Of a stretch of DNA of 64,000 nt, positions 15,978-24,677 are shown in pieces. Within the stretch, counting starts at the first letter, position 1; every line of letters begins with the position of its first letter. Made by a program: the position numbers and the translations under genes. The stretch comes from Pseudomonas oryzihabitans (GTDB lineage: Bacteria; Pseudomonadota; Gammaproteobacteria; Pseudomonadales; Pseudomonadaceae), in the NCBI RefSeq assembly GCF_007665395.1, contig NZ_VDND01000007.1:1-64000 (forward strand). Reading direction: 5' to 3'. The notes under the pieces are model-generated. The model did no database searches. It was given only the letters and a program-made list of their open reading frames with translations, and was not told where the DNA came from.

Positions 15978-16823
15978 TTAGCGGTCGCGGAGAAAGCGTT
16001 GGAACTGGTCGCGCTGGGTGTCGGCCATCCAGCGGTTGAGGTCCCAGAGATCGGCGATGGGCATGCCGGTGAAGGGCAGGCGGAAGGTGTAGCCATCGGG
16101 ACCGAATTCCGGGGTGAGGGTGGTCACCGGGTAGCCGCGTTCCTGCTGGGCGCGCCAGACCGCCGCCCAGAATCCCTGGTGGAAGGCCAGTTCGCGGGCG
16201 TATTCCGGGGCGGCGGGGTGGGGCACCTGGGGGCCCTGGTCATAGCCGACCCGTGCCTGGATGTGATGGACCCGGCCGATGAAGTCGTCGAGGTCGTCGG
16301 CGGGATCGTCCAGCAGCCGTTCGCAGCCCACCACCCAGTGGCTGATGTCGGTGGTGAACAGCAATTCGGGCAGCTGGCGCGCGATCTCCAGGGTGACCCA
16401 GGGCGTGGCCAGGCAGCGCGCGCGATGGGTCTCGAAGCTGCACAGGTGACCGCCGTGACGGGCGATTTCCTGGGCCTGGCCGAAGAAGTCCAGCTGCTGG
16501 TGGGTGGACCAGCGATCGTTGCCGGCCAGCACGTTGACGAAGCGCGGCGCCAGTTCGGCGGAGGCGTCCAGCTGGCGCTCCAGGTCACGCAGGTGCTCGG
16601 CCGGGGTCAGCGCCTGGTCGGGCAGCACCGCGCCGCCGGTGAAGAGGATGGCGATGTAGTCCAGGCCCTCGCCGGCGAGCAGGGCGCCGAAGTCGCGGCG
16701 TTCGGCGGCGGTCTGCGGCAATCGCGCCTCGATGCCGGCGAAGCCTGAGGCGCGGGCCTCGCGACAGGCGCTGGCGTGCTGGTCGGCGTAGCCCCAGAGG
16801 GAGCGGAAGAGGTCGAGTTTCAT
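15978..16823 (-). CDS. sugar phosphate isomerase/epimerase-like TIM-barrel protein
   Basis: A 281-residue protein of the xylose-isomerase-like TIM-barrel family (AP endonuclease 2 superfamily). Metal-binding-type residues are seen in SFETHRAR (about 148-155), TDISHWV (about 175-180), VHHIQARVG (about 205-212) and TPEFGPDGY near the C-terminus. It is the first gene of the five-gene operon, 10 bases before the dioxygenase gene. It may isomerise or epimerise an imported sugar-like or cyclitol-like compound. Specificity is unknown. Confidence 0.85.
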   Translation of the reverse strand: MKLDLFRSLWGYADQHASACREARASGFAGIEARLPQTAAERRDFGALLAGEGLDYIAILFTGGAVLPDQALTPAEHLRDLERQLDASAELAPRFVNVLAGNDRWSTHQQLDFFGQAQEIARHGGHLCSFETHRARCLATPWVTLEIARQLPELLFTTDISHWVVGCERLLDDPADDLDDFIGRVHHIQARVGYDQGPQVPHPAAPEYARELAFHQGFWAAVWRAQQERGYPVTTLTPEFGPDGYTFRLPFTGMPIADLWDLNRWMADTQRDQFQRFLRDR

Positions 16824-17073
16824 GCGGGCGACTGCCTCCCAGGTTGCGGGGTCGAGGGTGATGGCAGTGACGCGAAGAGGAAGTGGCCGCAGCTCTGCTG
16901 GCTAGGTGCCGAGAGCCATCTTGCGGCGGGCGGGACCGCCATTGAATAGGCGGCGGCAAATACTTAGTTCAGAAATTTCGCAACTGAAGGCGGGGCGGAT
17001 GGCACGGGAAACGCCCGGTCTCGTCTGCGTCGGGGCACGCCGCCGCGCACGGACCAGGTCGCCAAGGGGCCTA

Positions 17074-17096
17074 CCCGGCCCCGTTGCGGGGCCGGG
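17074..17096 (-). terminator. strong GC hairpin after the chemoreceptor gene
   Basis: A perfect 10-base stem (CCCGGCCCCG with CGGGGCCGGG) has a 3-base loop and begins 2 bases after the stop codon. It lacks a T-run, so it is a weak intrinsic terminator or an mRNA-stabilising hairpin. The rest of 16824-17097 holds nothing else I can identify. Confidence 0.55.
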
Positions 17097-17097
17097 C

Positions 17098-18411
17098 TCA
17101 GCTCAGGCGCCGGGCGAACTGGCCCACCGCGCCCACCACGCGCTGGGCGCCGTCCTGGATCTCGGTGATGCGGGTACCGGCGGCGTTGGCCAACTGCAGG
17201 CCCTGTTCCGCCTGGTGCTTGCTCGCCGCCATGTTGGCCACGGCGGTCTGCGCCAGGCTCTGGTTCTGCTGCACCACGCCGACGATTTCCTCGGTGGCCT
17301 TGCTGGTGCGACCGGCCAGTTGGCGCACCTCGTCGGCCACCACGGCGAAGCCCCGGCCCTGCTCACCGGCGCGGGCGGCTTCGATGGCGGCGTTGAGCGC
17401 CAGCAGGTTGGTCTGTTCGGCGATGCCGCTGATGGTCTTGACGATGGTGCTGATCACCAGCGACTGCTCGCCCAGGGCCTCGATGCCATTGGAGGCCACC
17501 TGCAGTTCCTCGGCGATCTTGCGCATGACCGACACCGTGTCCTGCACCACTTCCGCCCCGAGGCGCGCGCTCTCGTCGGTCTGCTGGGAGATGTCGAAGG
17601 CCACCTTGGCCGCCTCGGCCACCGCCTGCTCCTGCTCCACCTGCTCGGTGATGACGGTGGCGAACTTGACCACCTTGTACAGCTCGCCGCGGGTATTGAG
17701 CACCGGGTTGTAGGAGGCTTCCAGCCAGACCGTGCGCCCGTGGCTGTCGATGCGCTTGAAGCGGCTGGCGATGAATTCGCCGCGGTTGAGCCGGGCCCAG
17801 AAGGCCTGGTACTCGACGGAATTGGCTTCCTCGCTAGTGCAGAACTGGCGATGGTGCTTGCCCTGGATCTGCGCCAGGGAATAGCCCATGCCCTTGAGGA
17901 AGCGCTCGTTGGCGGTGATCACCTCGCCGGCCAGGTTGAATTCGATGACTGCCGTGGATCTCAGCAGGGCGTTGATCAGGCCGGAGTGCTCGGTGGAGGT
18001 CTCGACCTGCTCGGTACGGTCGTGGCCGTAGCAGATGGTCTTGTGAATGCGGCCGTCGGCGTCGCGCAGGGGCTGCCAGGTGGCATAGAGCCAGGCTTCC
18101 TGGCCGTTGGCGCGCAGCAGGCGGTACATGCCGCTGGTCTGCTGGCCCTGGCTGAGCGCGCTCTTGAGGTCGCGATAGCAGGGCAGTTGTTTGACGTATT
18201 CGGGAATGAACTCATCCAGCGGGCGACCGGTGATGGCATCGGCGCGATAGCCCATCTCGCGGCAGAAGCGCTCGTTCACCCGCTCGATGTTGCCGCGGTC
18301 ATCCACGGTAAGACTTAGCGCCTGGCTTTCGAAGCCGGCGTGCAACTGACGCAATTCGGCGACCTCGGCGCGCAGTTGGGCGAGTTCGGTCTTGAGAGGG
18401 CGATTGAACAT
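17098..18411 (-). CDS. PAS-PAS chemoreceptor, BdlA-like
   Basis: A 437-residue soluble methyl-accepting chemotaxis protein without membrane segments. Two PAS domains (about residues 30-140 and 145-260) precede a signalling domain with the conserved hairpin tip around [16 protein letters not shown] and [13 protein letters not shown]. This is the layout and near the length of BdlA, the P. aeruginosa protein that triggers biofilm dispersal through cyclic-di-GMP, and of Aer-2-like cytosolic receptors. PAS domains suggest redox or haem/FAD sensing. It stands alone with no che genes nearby. The BdlA role is inferred from architecture only. Confidence 0.85.
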   Translation of the reverse strand: MFNRPLKTELAQLRAEVAELRQLHAGFESQALSLTVDDRGNIERVNERFCREMGYRADAITGRPLDEFIPEYVKQLPCYRDLKSALSQGQQTSGMYRLLRANGQEAWLYATWQPLRDADGRIHKTICYGHDRTEQVETSTEHSGLINALLRSTAVIEFNLAGEVITANERFLKGMGYSLAQIQGKHHRQFCTSEEANSVEYQAFWARLNRGEFIASRFKRIDSHGRTVWLEASYNPVLNTRGELYKVVKFATVITEQVEQEQAVAEAAKVAFDISQQTDESARLGAEVVQDTVSVMRKIAEELQVASNGIEALGEQSLVISTIVKTISGIAEQTNLLALNAAIEAARAGEQGRGFAVVADEVRQLAGRTSKATEEIVGVVQQNQSLAQTAVANMAASKHQAEQGLQLANAAGTRITEIQDGAQRVVGAVGQFARRLS

Positions 18412-18510
18412 GACGGGGCACCGGCGAGAGTGAAAGTATGACTTCCACTTCTTCGACGGCGCCGGGGTTTTCTTAAGGGAAGCGAGGCGACTTTCGACTA
18501 AAGCCGCAGC

Positions 18511-18957
18511 CTAGCCCTGGCTGGCGATGAAACGCCGGAAGACTTCCAGGGTGGCCTCGCTGACATGGTGTTCCATGCCTTCGGCATCGCGCCGCGCGGT
18601 ATCGGCGTCCACGCCCAGGGTCAGCAGGAAGGTTTCCACCACGTGGTGGCGTGCACGGCTGGCCTCGGCCAGGGCCTCGCCTTCGGGGGTGAGGAAGACG
18701 CCGCGATAGGGGCGCTGCACGATCAGCCCGGCGGTGGCCAGGCGCTTGAGCATCTTGGCCACGGTCGGTTGGGCCACGCCGATGCGCGCGGCGATGTCCA
18801 CCTGGCGCGCCTCGCCGCCGTCCCGGATGAGATCGGAGATGAGCTCGACGTAGTCTTCGATCAGCTCCTGACGATGCGCCTCGCGGACCTGTTGAAAACC
18901 TTCCATGTGAATGGATGGATCGACCAACCGATTCAGCAGTTCGTCGTCCTTAGTCAT
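18511..18957 (-). CDS. mntR: manganese-responsive repressor MntR
   Basis: A 148-residue DtxR/MntR-family metalloregulator. [20 protein letters not shown] near the N-terminus matches proteobacterial MntR, followed by a winged helix (about 50-90; [13 protein letters not shown]) and the dimerisation/metal domain with [14 protein letters not shown] and EGMEHHVS, which supply metal-binding Glu and His. There is no C-terminal SH3 domain, as expected for MntR. The ATG at 18955-18957 is preceded by AGGTGG. It is divergent from mntH, and should repress it when manganese is plentiful. Confidence 0.93.
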   Translation of the reverse strand: MTKDDELLNRLVDPSIHMEGFQQVREAHRQELIEDYVELISDLIRDGGEARQVDIAARIGVAQPTVAKMLKRLATAGLIVQRPYRGVFLTPEGEALAEASRARHHVVETFLLTLGVDADTARRDAEGMEHHVSEATLEVFRRFIASQG

Positions 18958-19118
18958 GTTGCCCACCTGAGTGACCTTCTCCGCAAGACCGGTGGCGCTT
19001 CGGAGGGAAGCGCCCGGGCGCCATTTTGACCGAGTTGCGGGCGAATACCAAAGTTTCCTTCGCCAGTGGCCATTATCGACGGATGAGATAGAGATTTTTT
19101 ATTGCTGGATGTGTGAAT

Positions 19119-19134
19119 TTTAGCCTAGGCTAAA
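19119..19134. promoter_or_regulatory. MntR operator palindrome upstream of mntH
   Basis: TTTAGCCTAGGCTAAA is a perfect 16-base palindrome in an AT-rich stretch, 40 bases upstream of the mntH ATG and about 160 bases from mntR. Its size and position suit binding of an MntR dimer over the mntH promoter. Confidence 0.75.
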
Positions 19135-19174
19135 TTCTCCAAAGGGTAGTCCTACCTTGCCGCACGAGCCCGCC

Positions 19175-20521
19175 ATGAAAGAATCCGCCAGCTACGTCGA
19201 GCCTGCTTGGCAGGAACCCGCGCCGTCCGCCCGGCCAAGCCTGGGGCGCATGAACGCCAGTGTGCCAGTCCCCCAGGGCGGCAGCTGGTGGCGGCGGCTG
19301 CTGGCCTTCGTCGGCCCGGGCTACATGGTCTCGGTGGGCTACATGGACCCGGGCAACTGGGCCACCGACCTGGCCGGTGGCTCGCAATTCGGCTACCTGC
19401 TGTTGTCGGTGATCCTGCTGTCCAACCTCATGGCCATCCTGCTGCAGGCCCTGGCCGCTCGGCTCGGCATCGCCACCGGCCTGGACCTGGCCCAGGCCTG
19501 CCGCGCGCGCTACTCGCGGCCGGTGAGCTTCATGCTGTGGATCGCCTGCGAAATCGCGATCATCGCCTGCGATCTGGCCGAGGTGATCGGCACCGCCATC
19601 GCCCTCAACCTGCTGTTCGGCATCCCGCTGATGTGGGGCGCCATCCTCACCGCGCTGGACGTCTTTCTCATCCTGTTGCTGATGAACCGTGGCTTCCGCT
19701 GGCTGGAAGCCTTCGTCATCGCCTTGCTGACCCTGATCTTCGTCTGCTTCGGCGTGCAGATGGTGCTGGCCCAGCCCGCGCTGGCCGCGGTACTCGATGG
19801 CTTCGTGCCCAAGGCCGAGGTGGTCATCAATCCGGCGGCGCTGTACCTGGCCATAGGCATCATCGGCGCTACCGTGATGCCGCATAACCTCTACCTGCAC
19901 TCGTCCATCGTGCAGACCCGCGCCTATCCGCGCACCGAGCAAGGCCGGCGTATGGGCCTGCGCTGGGCGGTGGCCGACAGCACCCTGGCGCTGATGCTGG
20001 CGCTGTTCGTCAACGCCGCCATCCTGATCACCGCGGCGGCGGTGTTCCACAGTGCCGGGCGCACCGACGTGGCCGAGATCCAGGACGCCTACCACCTGCT
20101 CTCGCCGATGCTCGGCGTGGGCATCGCCTCGCTGCTGTTCGCGGTGGCCTTGCTGGCCTCCGGCATCAACTCCACGGTGACCGCGACCCTGGCCGGGCAG
20201 ATCGTCATGGAGGGCTTTCTCTCGCTGCGCATTCCGGATTGGGCGCGGCGACTGATCACCCGGGGCATCGCGGTCATCCCGGTGGTGGTGGTGACCGGGC
20301 TCTATGGCGAGAGCGGCACGGCCAAGCTGCTGGTGCTGAGCCAGGTGGTGCTGTCGATGCAGTTGCCCTTCGCGGTGATCCCGCTGGTGCGCTTCGTCTC
20401 GGATCGCCAGTTGATGGGTAGCTTCGTCATCGGGCGGGTGACCAAGACCCTGGCCTGGGCCGTGGCCGGGCTGATCCTGATCCTCAACCTGAAGCTGCTG
20501 CTCGATATGCTGCCGGGATAG
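19175..20521 (+). CDS. mntH: NRAMP manganese transporter MntH
   Basis: A 448-residue Nramp-family importer with about eleven hydrophobic helices. The metal-binding motifs are intact: [10 protein letters not shown] in helix 1 and [12 protein letters not shown] in helix 6. It imports manganese, and less well iron, with protons across the inner membrane. The ATG at 19175 is chosen; a TTG at 19157 is possible, and neither has a strong ribosome-binding site. The divergent mntR and the palindrome in the gap support manganese-controlled expression. Confidence 0.94.
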   Translation: MKESASYVEPAWQEPAPSARPSLGRMNASVPVPQGGSWWRRLLAFVGPGYMVSVGYMDPGNWATDLAGGSQFGYLLLSVILLSNLMAILLQALAARLGIATGLDLAQACRARYSRPVSFMLWIACEIAIIACDLAEVIGTAIALNLLFGIPLMWGAILTALDVFLILLLMNRGFRWLEAFVIALLTLIFVCFGVQMVLAQPALAAVLDGFVPKAEVVINPAALYLAIGIIGATVMPHNLYLHSSIVQTRAYPRTEQGRRMGLRWAVADSTLALMLALFVNAAILITAAAVFHSAGRTDVAEIQDAYHLLSPMLGVGIASLLFAVALLASGINSTVTATLAGQIVMEGFLSLRIPDWARRLITRGIAVIPVVVVTGLYGESGTAKLLVLSQVVLSMQLPFAVIPLVRFVSDRQLMGSFVIGRVTKTLAWAVAGLILILNLKLLLDMLPG

Positions 20522-20646
20522 CAGACAACAGAGGTCTTACGACCGCTGGGGGCTCTGGCACTGGGGTCTGGGAACTTGTGAAAACGCGTGGGAATCCATC
20601 CGTTACCACAATAAGTTGTTTCCCTGACTATCTTGGAGCCTTTGCC

Positions 20647-21660
20647 ATGTCCTACGACGCCCGTCAGAACCCCGCCTACGTGGCCACCACTGCGACCGCT
20701 ACCGCGCCGCTGCTGAAGCGCATTTCCTGGAGCTCGATCATCGCCGGCGTGGTGATCGCCCTGACCGTGTCCCTGTTGCTCAGCCTGCTCGGCACCGCCA
20801 TCGGCTCGGCCTCCATCGATCCGCAACAGGAAGCCAATCCGCTGTCCGGTCTCGGCAAGGGCACCGGCATCTGGGTCGGCGTCAGCGCCGTGATCTCGGT
20901 CTTCGTCGGCGCCTGGATCGCTGGTCGCCTGGCGCAGCGCGAAGGCGCCCTGCACGGCATCCTGGTCTGGGCCAGCGTGACCCTGGTCAGCGTCTACCTG
21001 GTGTCCAGCGCCGTGAGCGGCGTGGTGCGCACCGGCCTCAACGTGGCGGGCAGCGGCTTGTCGATGATCGGCAGCGGCCTGTCCCAGGCGGCGCCGGCGT
21101 TGACCAGCCAGGTGCAGGACCAGCTGCGCCAGCAGGGCATCCAGCTCGACCTGGGTGATCTGCAGAACGAACTGGAGACCGCGCTGCGCCAGACCGGCAA
21201 GACCGAACTGCAGCCGGAGAACCTCAAGCAGCAGGCCCAGGGCGCCGAACAGGATGCCAAGAACACCGCGCAGAACAGTGCCAACAATCCGCAGCAGACC
21301 GATGACCAGCTGAGCGCCCTGCTGGACCGCCTGAAGCAGCGTGGCGACCAGGCCTGGAACGCCGCCGACCGCCAGGCGCTGGTCAACCTGATCAAGGCCC
21401 GCACCGGCAAGAGCGACGCCGAGGCCAATGCCATCGTCGACAAGGCCCAGCAGACCTACCAGCAGGCCTATGCCAAGTACCAGGAACTCAAGGCCCAGGC
21501 CGAGCAGAAGGCCCGCGAAGCCGCTGACGTCGCTGCCCGCAAGGTTTCCCAGGCCAGCTGGGTGCTGCTGATCAGCCTGATCGTAGGCGGTGTGGTTGGT
21601 GCCATCGGCGGTGCCCTGGGTCGTCGTACCCAGCCGGCCAACAAGGTGGTCGCTGCCTAA
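20647..21660 (+). CDS. membrane protein with a long polar middle domain, unknown role
   Basis: A 337-residue protein I cannot name. Three hydrophobic helices fall at about 29-52, 73-93 and 102-125, the first two rich in Gly/Ala/Ser. Then comes a polar stretch of about 175 residues, very rich in Gln, Asn, Lys and Ala and probably coiled-coil (130-300), and a last helix near 308-328 followed by a basic tail. GGAG precedes the ATG at 20647. It stands as a single unit between mntH and a strong terminator. The shape recalls stress or envelope-associated proteins; no function can be claimed. Confidence 0.75.
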   Translation: MSYDARQNPAYVATTATATAPLLKRISWSSIIAGVVIALTVSLLLSLLGTAIGSASIDPQQEANPLSGLGKGTGIWVGVSAVISVFVGAWIAGRLAQREGALHGILVWASVTLVSVYLVSSAVSGVVRTGLNVAGSGLSMIGSGLSQAAPALTSQVQDQLRQQGIQLDLGDLQNELETALRQTGKTELQPENLKQQAQGAEQDAKNTAQNSANNPQQTDDQLSALLDRLKQRGDQAWNAADRQALVNLIKARTGKSDAEANAIVDKAQQTYQQAYAKYQELKAQAEQKAREAADVAARKVSQASWVLLISLIVGGVVGAIGGALGRRTQPANKVVAA

Positions 21661-21702
21661 GCGCAAACTCTGGCGGATCCCGCGGGATCCACTGACAAGA
21701 CA

Positions 21703-21734
21703 CGAGGCCTGGACTGGCGACAGTCCGGGCCTCG
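21703..21734 (+). terminator. Rho-independent terminator after the membrane protein gene
   Basis: A 14-base stem (CGAGGCCTGGACTG with CAGTCCGGGCCTCG, one T-G pair) and a GCGA loop are followed by TCGTTTGG. It begins 42 bases after the stop codon and lies between convergent genes, so it may also serve the TetR gene on the other strand. Confidence 0.8.
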
Positions 21735-21756
21735 TCGTTTGGGGCCGGTGCCTTTC

Positions 21757-22314
21757 CTAGCGGTCTGGCCGCAGTACCCGGGAGAGCAGCTGCAGGCACA
21801 GCGCCAGGTCAGGGCGCTCGGCGCCGAACAGGGTGCGATAGATCAGCGGCGCCACCAGGCCATCGAGCAGGACGCCGAGGGGCGGCGCCGCCTCGCCCCG
21901 CGAGCGGGCGCGTTCGAGCATCAGCTCCAGGCGTTCCCGGGTCGGTTCGGTACAGCGCACCGCGCAACCCGGGTCGGTGGCGGCGAGGGCGTCCCTGAGC
22001 ATGGCCTGGCCAGGCGTCGAGGCGAGGTCATCGACATAGTGCTCCAGCCAGCGTTCGAGGTCGCCTCTCAGGCTGCCGGTGTCCTCCGGCGGCTGGTCCG
22101 GGCGCAGGCGCTGCAGCTCGACGTCGGCCAGCAGGCTGGGCAGGTTGCCCCAGCGCCGATAGAGGGTGGAGGGGGTGACCCCGGCGCGGGCAGCGATCAG
22201 GGGGACCGTGAGGGACTCGCGCGGCTGCTCCTGCAGCAGCGCCAGAACGGCCTCGTGGATGGCTTGCTGGACGCGGGCGCTACGGCCGCCGGGACGGGCT
22301 TGCTTGGTGGTCAT
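21757..22314 (-). CDS. TetR-family repressor
   Basis: A 185-residue TetR-type regulator. The N-terminal helix-turn-helix (about 30-55; AARAGVTPSTLYRRWGN) is typical, and the rest is a helical ligand/dimer domain of the TetR_C type (from about 85). It is divergent from an MFS exporter gene with a large dyad in the gap, so it most likely represses that exporter and itself until a ligand binds. The ligand is unknown. Confidence 0.9.
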   Translation of the reverse strand: MTTKQARPGGRSARVQQAIHEAVLALLQEQPRESLTVPLIAARAGVTPSTLYRRWGNLPSLLADVELQRLRPDQPPEDTGSLRGDLERWLEHYVDDLASTPGQAMLRDALAATDPGCAVRCTEPTRERLELMLERARSRGEAAPPLGVLLDGLVAPLIYRTLFGAERPDLALCLQLLSRVLRPDR

Positions 22315-22334
22315 GCCGCCAGGATACCTGGCTC

Positions 22335-22400
22335 TTAACGCAAACGCATTGCTTTTACTGGGGAAAGGGCTCAGGCTCTAAAGCAATTCATTAGCGTTAA
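22335..22400. promoter_or_regulatory. large dyad operator between TetR and MFS genes
   Basis: Two 21-base arms (22335-22355 and 22380-22400) are inverted copies that differ at only four positions; the shared outer part is TTAACGC and the inner part ATTGCTTT. They are separated by 24 bases. The dyad fills almost all of the 95-base gap between divergent starts, which fits repression of both promoters by TetR dimers at two sites. Confidence 0.7.
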
Positions 22401-22409
22401 GGTGAGGGT

Positions 22410-23591
22410 ATGACCCCTGCACACGTTTCCTCCAGGGCACGTCTGACCCTGCTCGGCGCCATGCTCTTCACCTTCCTCGCCGCCTCCAGCGCGCCAACGC
22501 CGCTTTATGCCAGCTACCAGCAGGCCTGGGGATTCTCCACCTTCTGGCTGACCTGGGTATTCGCCATCTATGCCTTCGCCCTGCTGGCGGCCCTGCTGGT
22601 GGGCGGGCGCCTGTCCGATCACCTGGGGCGGCGTCCGGTGACCCTGGCGGCGCTGCTGCTGGAGGCGGGCGCCATGCTGCTGTTCCATCAGGCGCAGGGC
22701 CTGGTCGACCTGGTGGTCGCCCGCGCGGTGCAGGGCCTGGCCACGGGCATCGCCACCAGCGCCCTGGGCGCTGCCCTGCTCGACGTGGATCGCGAGCGCG
22801 GCCCCTGGTTGAACAGCCTGGCACCCTTGCTGGGCATGGCCGGCGGCGCCCTTGGCTGCGGACTGCTGGTGGAATTCGCGCCCGCGCCGCTGCAACTGGT
22901 CTATCGGCTGTTCCTGGCGCTGTTCCTGCTGCAGGGGCTGTTGCTGCTGCGCCTGCCCGATACCCTGGCGCGACGGCCGGGGCTGCTCGCCGCCTTGCGT
23001 CCACAACTGGCGGTACCGCCCCAGGCCAGGGCCATGCTCTGGCGGGTGTTGCCGCTGGAACTGGCGGTCTGGGCCGTGGGCGGCTTCTACCTGTCGCTGA
23101 TGCCGGGGTTGATCAAGGCGGCCACCGGCAGCGCCTCGCTGCTGGTCGGCGGCGGCGTGGTGGCCGGCCTGACCCTCACCGGCGCGGCCTGCCTGCATGG
23201 CCTGCGCGGCTGGCCGGCGCCGCGCCTGCTGCGGTTGGGAGCGGGGACGCTGGTCCTGGGGCCGGTGCTGCTCTGGTTGGCGGTGGCGAGCGGTCAACTC
23301 GGGCTCTTCGCCCTGGGGACCCTGGTCACCGGGGTCGGCTTCGGCAGCGGCTTTCTCGGCGCTACCCGCAGCCTGTTGCCGCTGGCCGCAGCGGACCAGC
23401 GCGCCGGCTTGCTGGCGGCCTTCTACGTCCTGAGCTACCTGGCGTTCTGCCTGCCGGCCCTGGCGGTCAGCACCCTGGTGCCGCGCCTCGGCCTGGCGGG
23501 CGCGGCGCAACTGTACCTGGCCGGGGTCATCCTGCTGGCGTCGCTGGGGGTACGCAACAGCCTGCCGCGCGCCTGCGCCCAGCCGGGCTAG
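22410..23591 (+). CDS. MFS drug-type exporter
   Basis: A 393-residue major facilitator protein with twelve predicted helices. The loop between helices 2 and 3 reads GGRLSDHLGRRP, the classic MFS motif A. SSAPTPLYASYQQAWGFS near the start is seen in a group of small-molecule exporters next to TetR regulators. It probably exports a toxic compound sensed by the adjacent TetR protein. Its end overlaps the convergent nuclease gene by 4 bases. The substrate is unknown. Confidence 0.85.
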   Translation: MTPAHVSSRARLTLLGAMLFTFLAASSAPTPLYASYQQAWGFSTFWLTWVFAIYAFALLAALLVGGRLSDHLGRRPVTLAALLLEAGAMLLFHQAQGLVDLVVARAVQGLATGIATSALGAALLDVDRERGPWLNSLAPLLGMAGGALGCGLLVEFAPAPLQLVYRLFLALFLLQGLLLLRLPDTLARRPGLLAALRPQLAVPPQARAMLWRVLPLELAVWAVGGFYLSLMPGLIKAATGSASLLVGGGVVAGLTLTGAACLHGLRGWPAPRLLRLGAGTLVLGPVLLWLAVASGQLGLFALGTLVTGVGFGSGFLGATRSLLPLAAADQRAGLLAAFYVLSYLAFCLPALAVSTLVPRLGLAGAAQLYLAGVILLASLGVRNSLPRACAQPG

Positions 23592-24523
23592 ACGCGGATA
23601 TCGGCCGGGCCGTAGAGGGCTCGCTCGACGGGCTGGCCGGTGGCCCGTTCTTCATTGGAGAAGCCGTCGTAGTCGGCCAGTGCGCCGAAGTCGATACCGG
23701 TGAGCTGCTCGATCCGCCGCACACTGCACTGGTAGGTCCGCAGCCGGCCGAAGGCGAGGGACAGCTCGTCCAGCTCGCGGCGCTGGTCGATGAGGTAGGC
23801 GCTGGCGGAGGGCTTGCCGTCGTCGCCGAGAAAGGCCACCACCTTCCAGAAGGCTTCGGGAATCTGCGCGTCCCGGTAGCTCCGGTCGTCCGCGCGCAGC
23901 ACCGGTCCGCTGAACACGCTGATCCGTGCCTGCCAGCGCTGGGTGTTGTCGAGCAGGTAGTCCTCCAGCTCCAGCCAGGTCTTCTGGTTGAAGGCGGCCA
24001 TCTGCGGCGCGCAGTTGGTGAAGTGGAAGGTATCCCGGTTGGCCTGGGTGGCGGCGGGGCCCCAGTTGGGGTCCTGGCGCCGCACCAGGTGGCCGCGGTC
24101 GAGCAGGTTGTCGGCATAGAGTTCGTCGCCCAGCTGGGCGTCCAGCGGCACCCGGCCATCGTAGGCCCAGGCATCGCGACTGCGCGGCACCTCCACCGCC
24201 TGGCCGCCGTCGATGTTGACGCCCACCCAGAGCGCCATCCGCCGACTGCGCGACAGGGTCACGGAAAAATGGGTGTAGTCCAGGCGATCGGCCGAGGCGG
24301 GCAGGGGATAAACGTCTGCGGCGAGGGCAGCGCCGGGCCGGGGCCAGGGCACCGCGAAGTCGCCGAGGAAGTCGGCGCGGTAGCCCAGGCGATCCGCCAG
24401 TTCGCTGGCTGGGGTGATCCTGGGGCCGCCGCGCAGGCCAGTGGCCGTCTCAGGCACCAGCGGACGCAGATCGGCGAGGCGCGGACGATAGGCGAGATCG
24501 ACGCTGAAGGACTCGGTGGACAT
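23588..24523 (-). CDS. DNA/RNA non-specific endonuclease, NUC1 type
   Basis: A 311-residue protein of the beta-beta-alpha-metal nuclease family (Serratia nuclease/NUC1). The signature DRGHLVRRQDPNWG (about residues 145-160) contains the catalytic His after Asp-Arg-Gly, and FTNCAPQMAAFNQKTWLELE (about 172-192) carries the metal-binding Asn and Glu. The N-terminus shows no signal peptide, unlike most secreted members, so a cytosolic role or another export route must be considered. No inhibitor gene (NuiA-like) is seen beside it. Possible roles are nucleic-acid scavenging, a toxin, or defence; none is proven. Confidence 0.85.
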   Translation of the reverse strand: MSTESFSVDLAYRPRLADLRPLVPETATGLRGGPRITPASELADRLGYRADFLGDFAVPWPRPGAALAADVYPLPASADRLDYTHFSVTLSRSRRMALWVGVNIDGGQAVEVPRSRDAWAYDGRVPLDAQLGDELYADNLLDRGHLVRRQDPNWGPAATQANRDTFHFTNCAPQMAAFNQKTWLELEDYLLDNTQRWQARISVFSGPVLRADDRSYRDAQIPEAFWKVVAFLGDDGKPSASAYLIDQRRELDELSLAFGRLRTYQCSVRRIEQLTGIDFGALADYDGFSNEERATGQPVERALYGPADIRV

Positions 24524-24579
24524 GGGCGGCCTCGGCGCTGGGAAAGGGGTTCCAGCCCAGCATAGTCAGGTTGCTGAAC

Positions 24580-24595
24580 GATGACAGTCGTCATC
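24580..24595. promoter_or_regulatory. small dyad between nuclease and porin genes
   Basis: GATGAC and GTCATC are perfect inverted arms around a 4-base AGTC. The dyad lies in the 154-base gap between the divergent nuclease and porin genes and might be an operator, but nothing else supports this. Confidence 0.3.
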
Positions 24596-24677
24596 CAAGT
24601 GGTAGGAGAGGCCAACAGCTGGCAAACTCGTTCGCGACCTAACGATTTCAACCCGTGATCCTGCGAGAGAGACGCCC

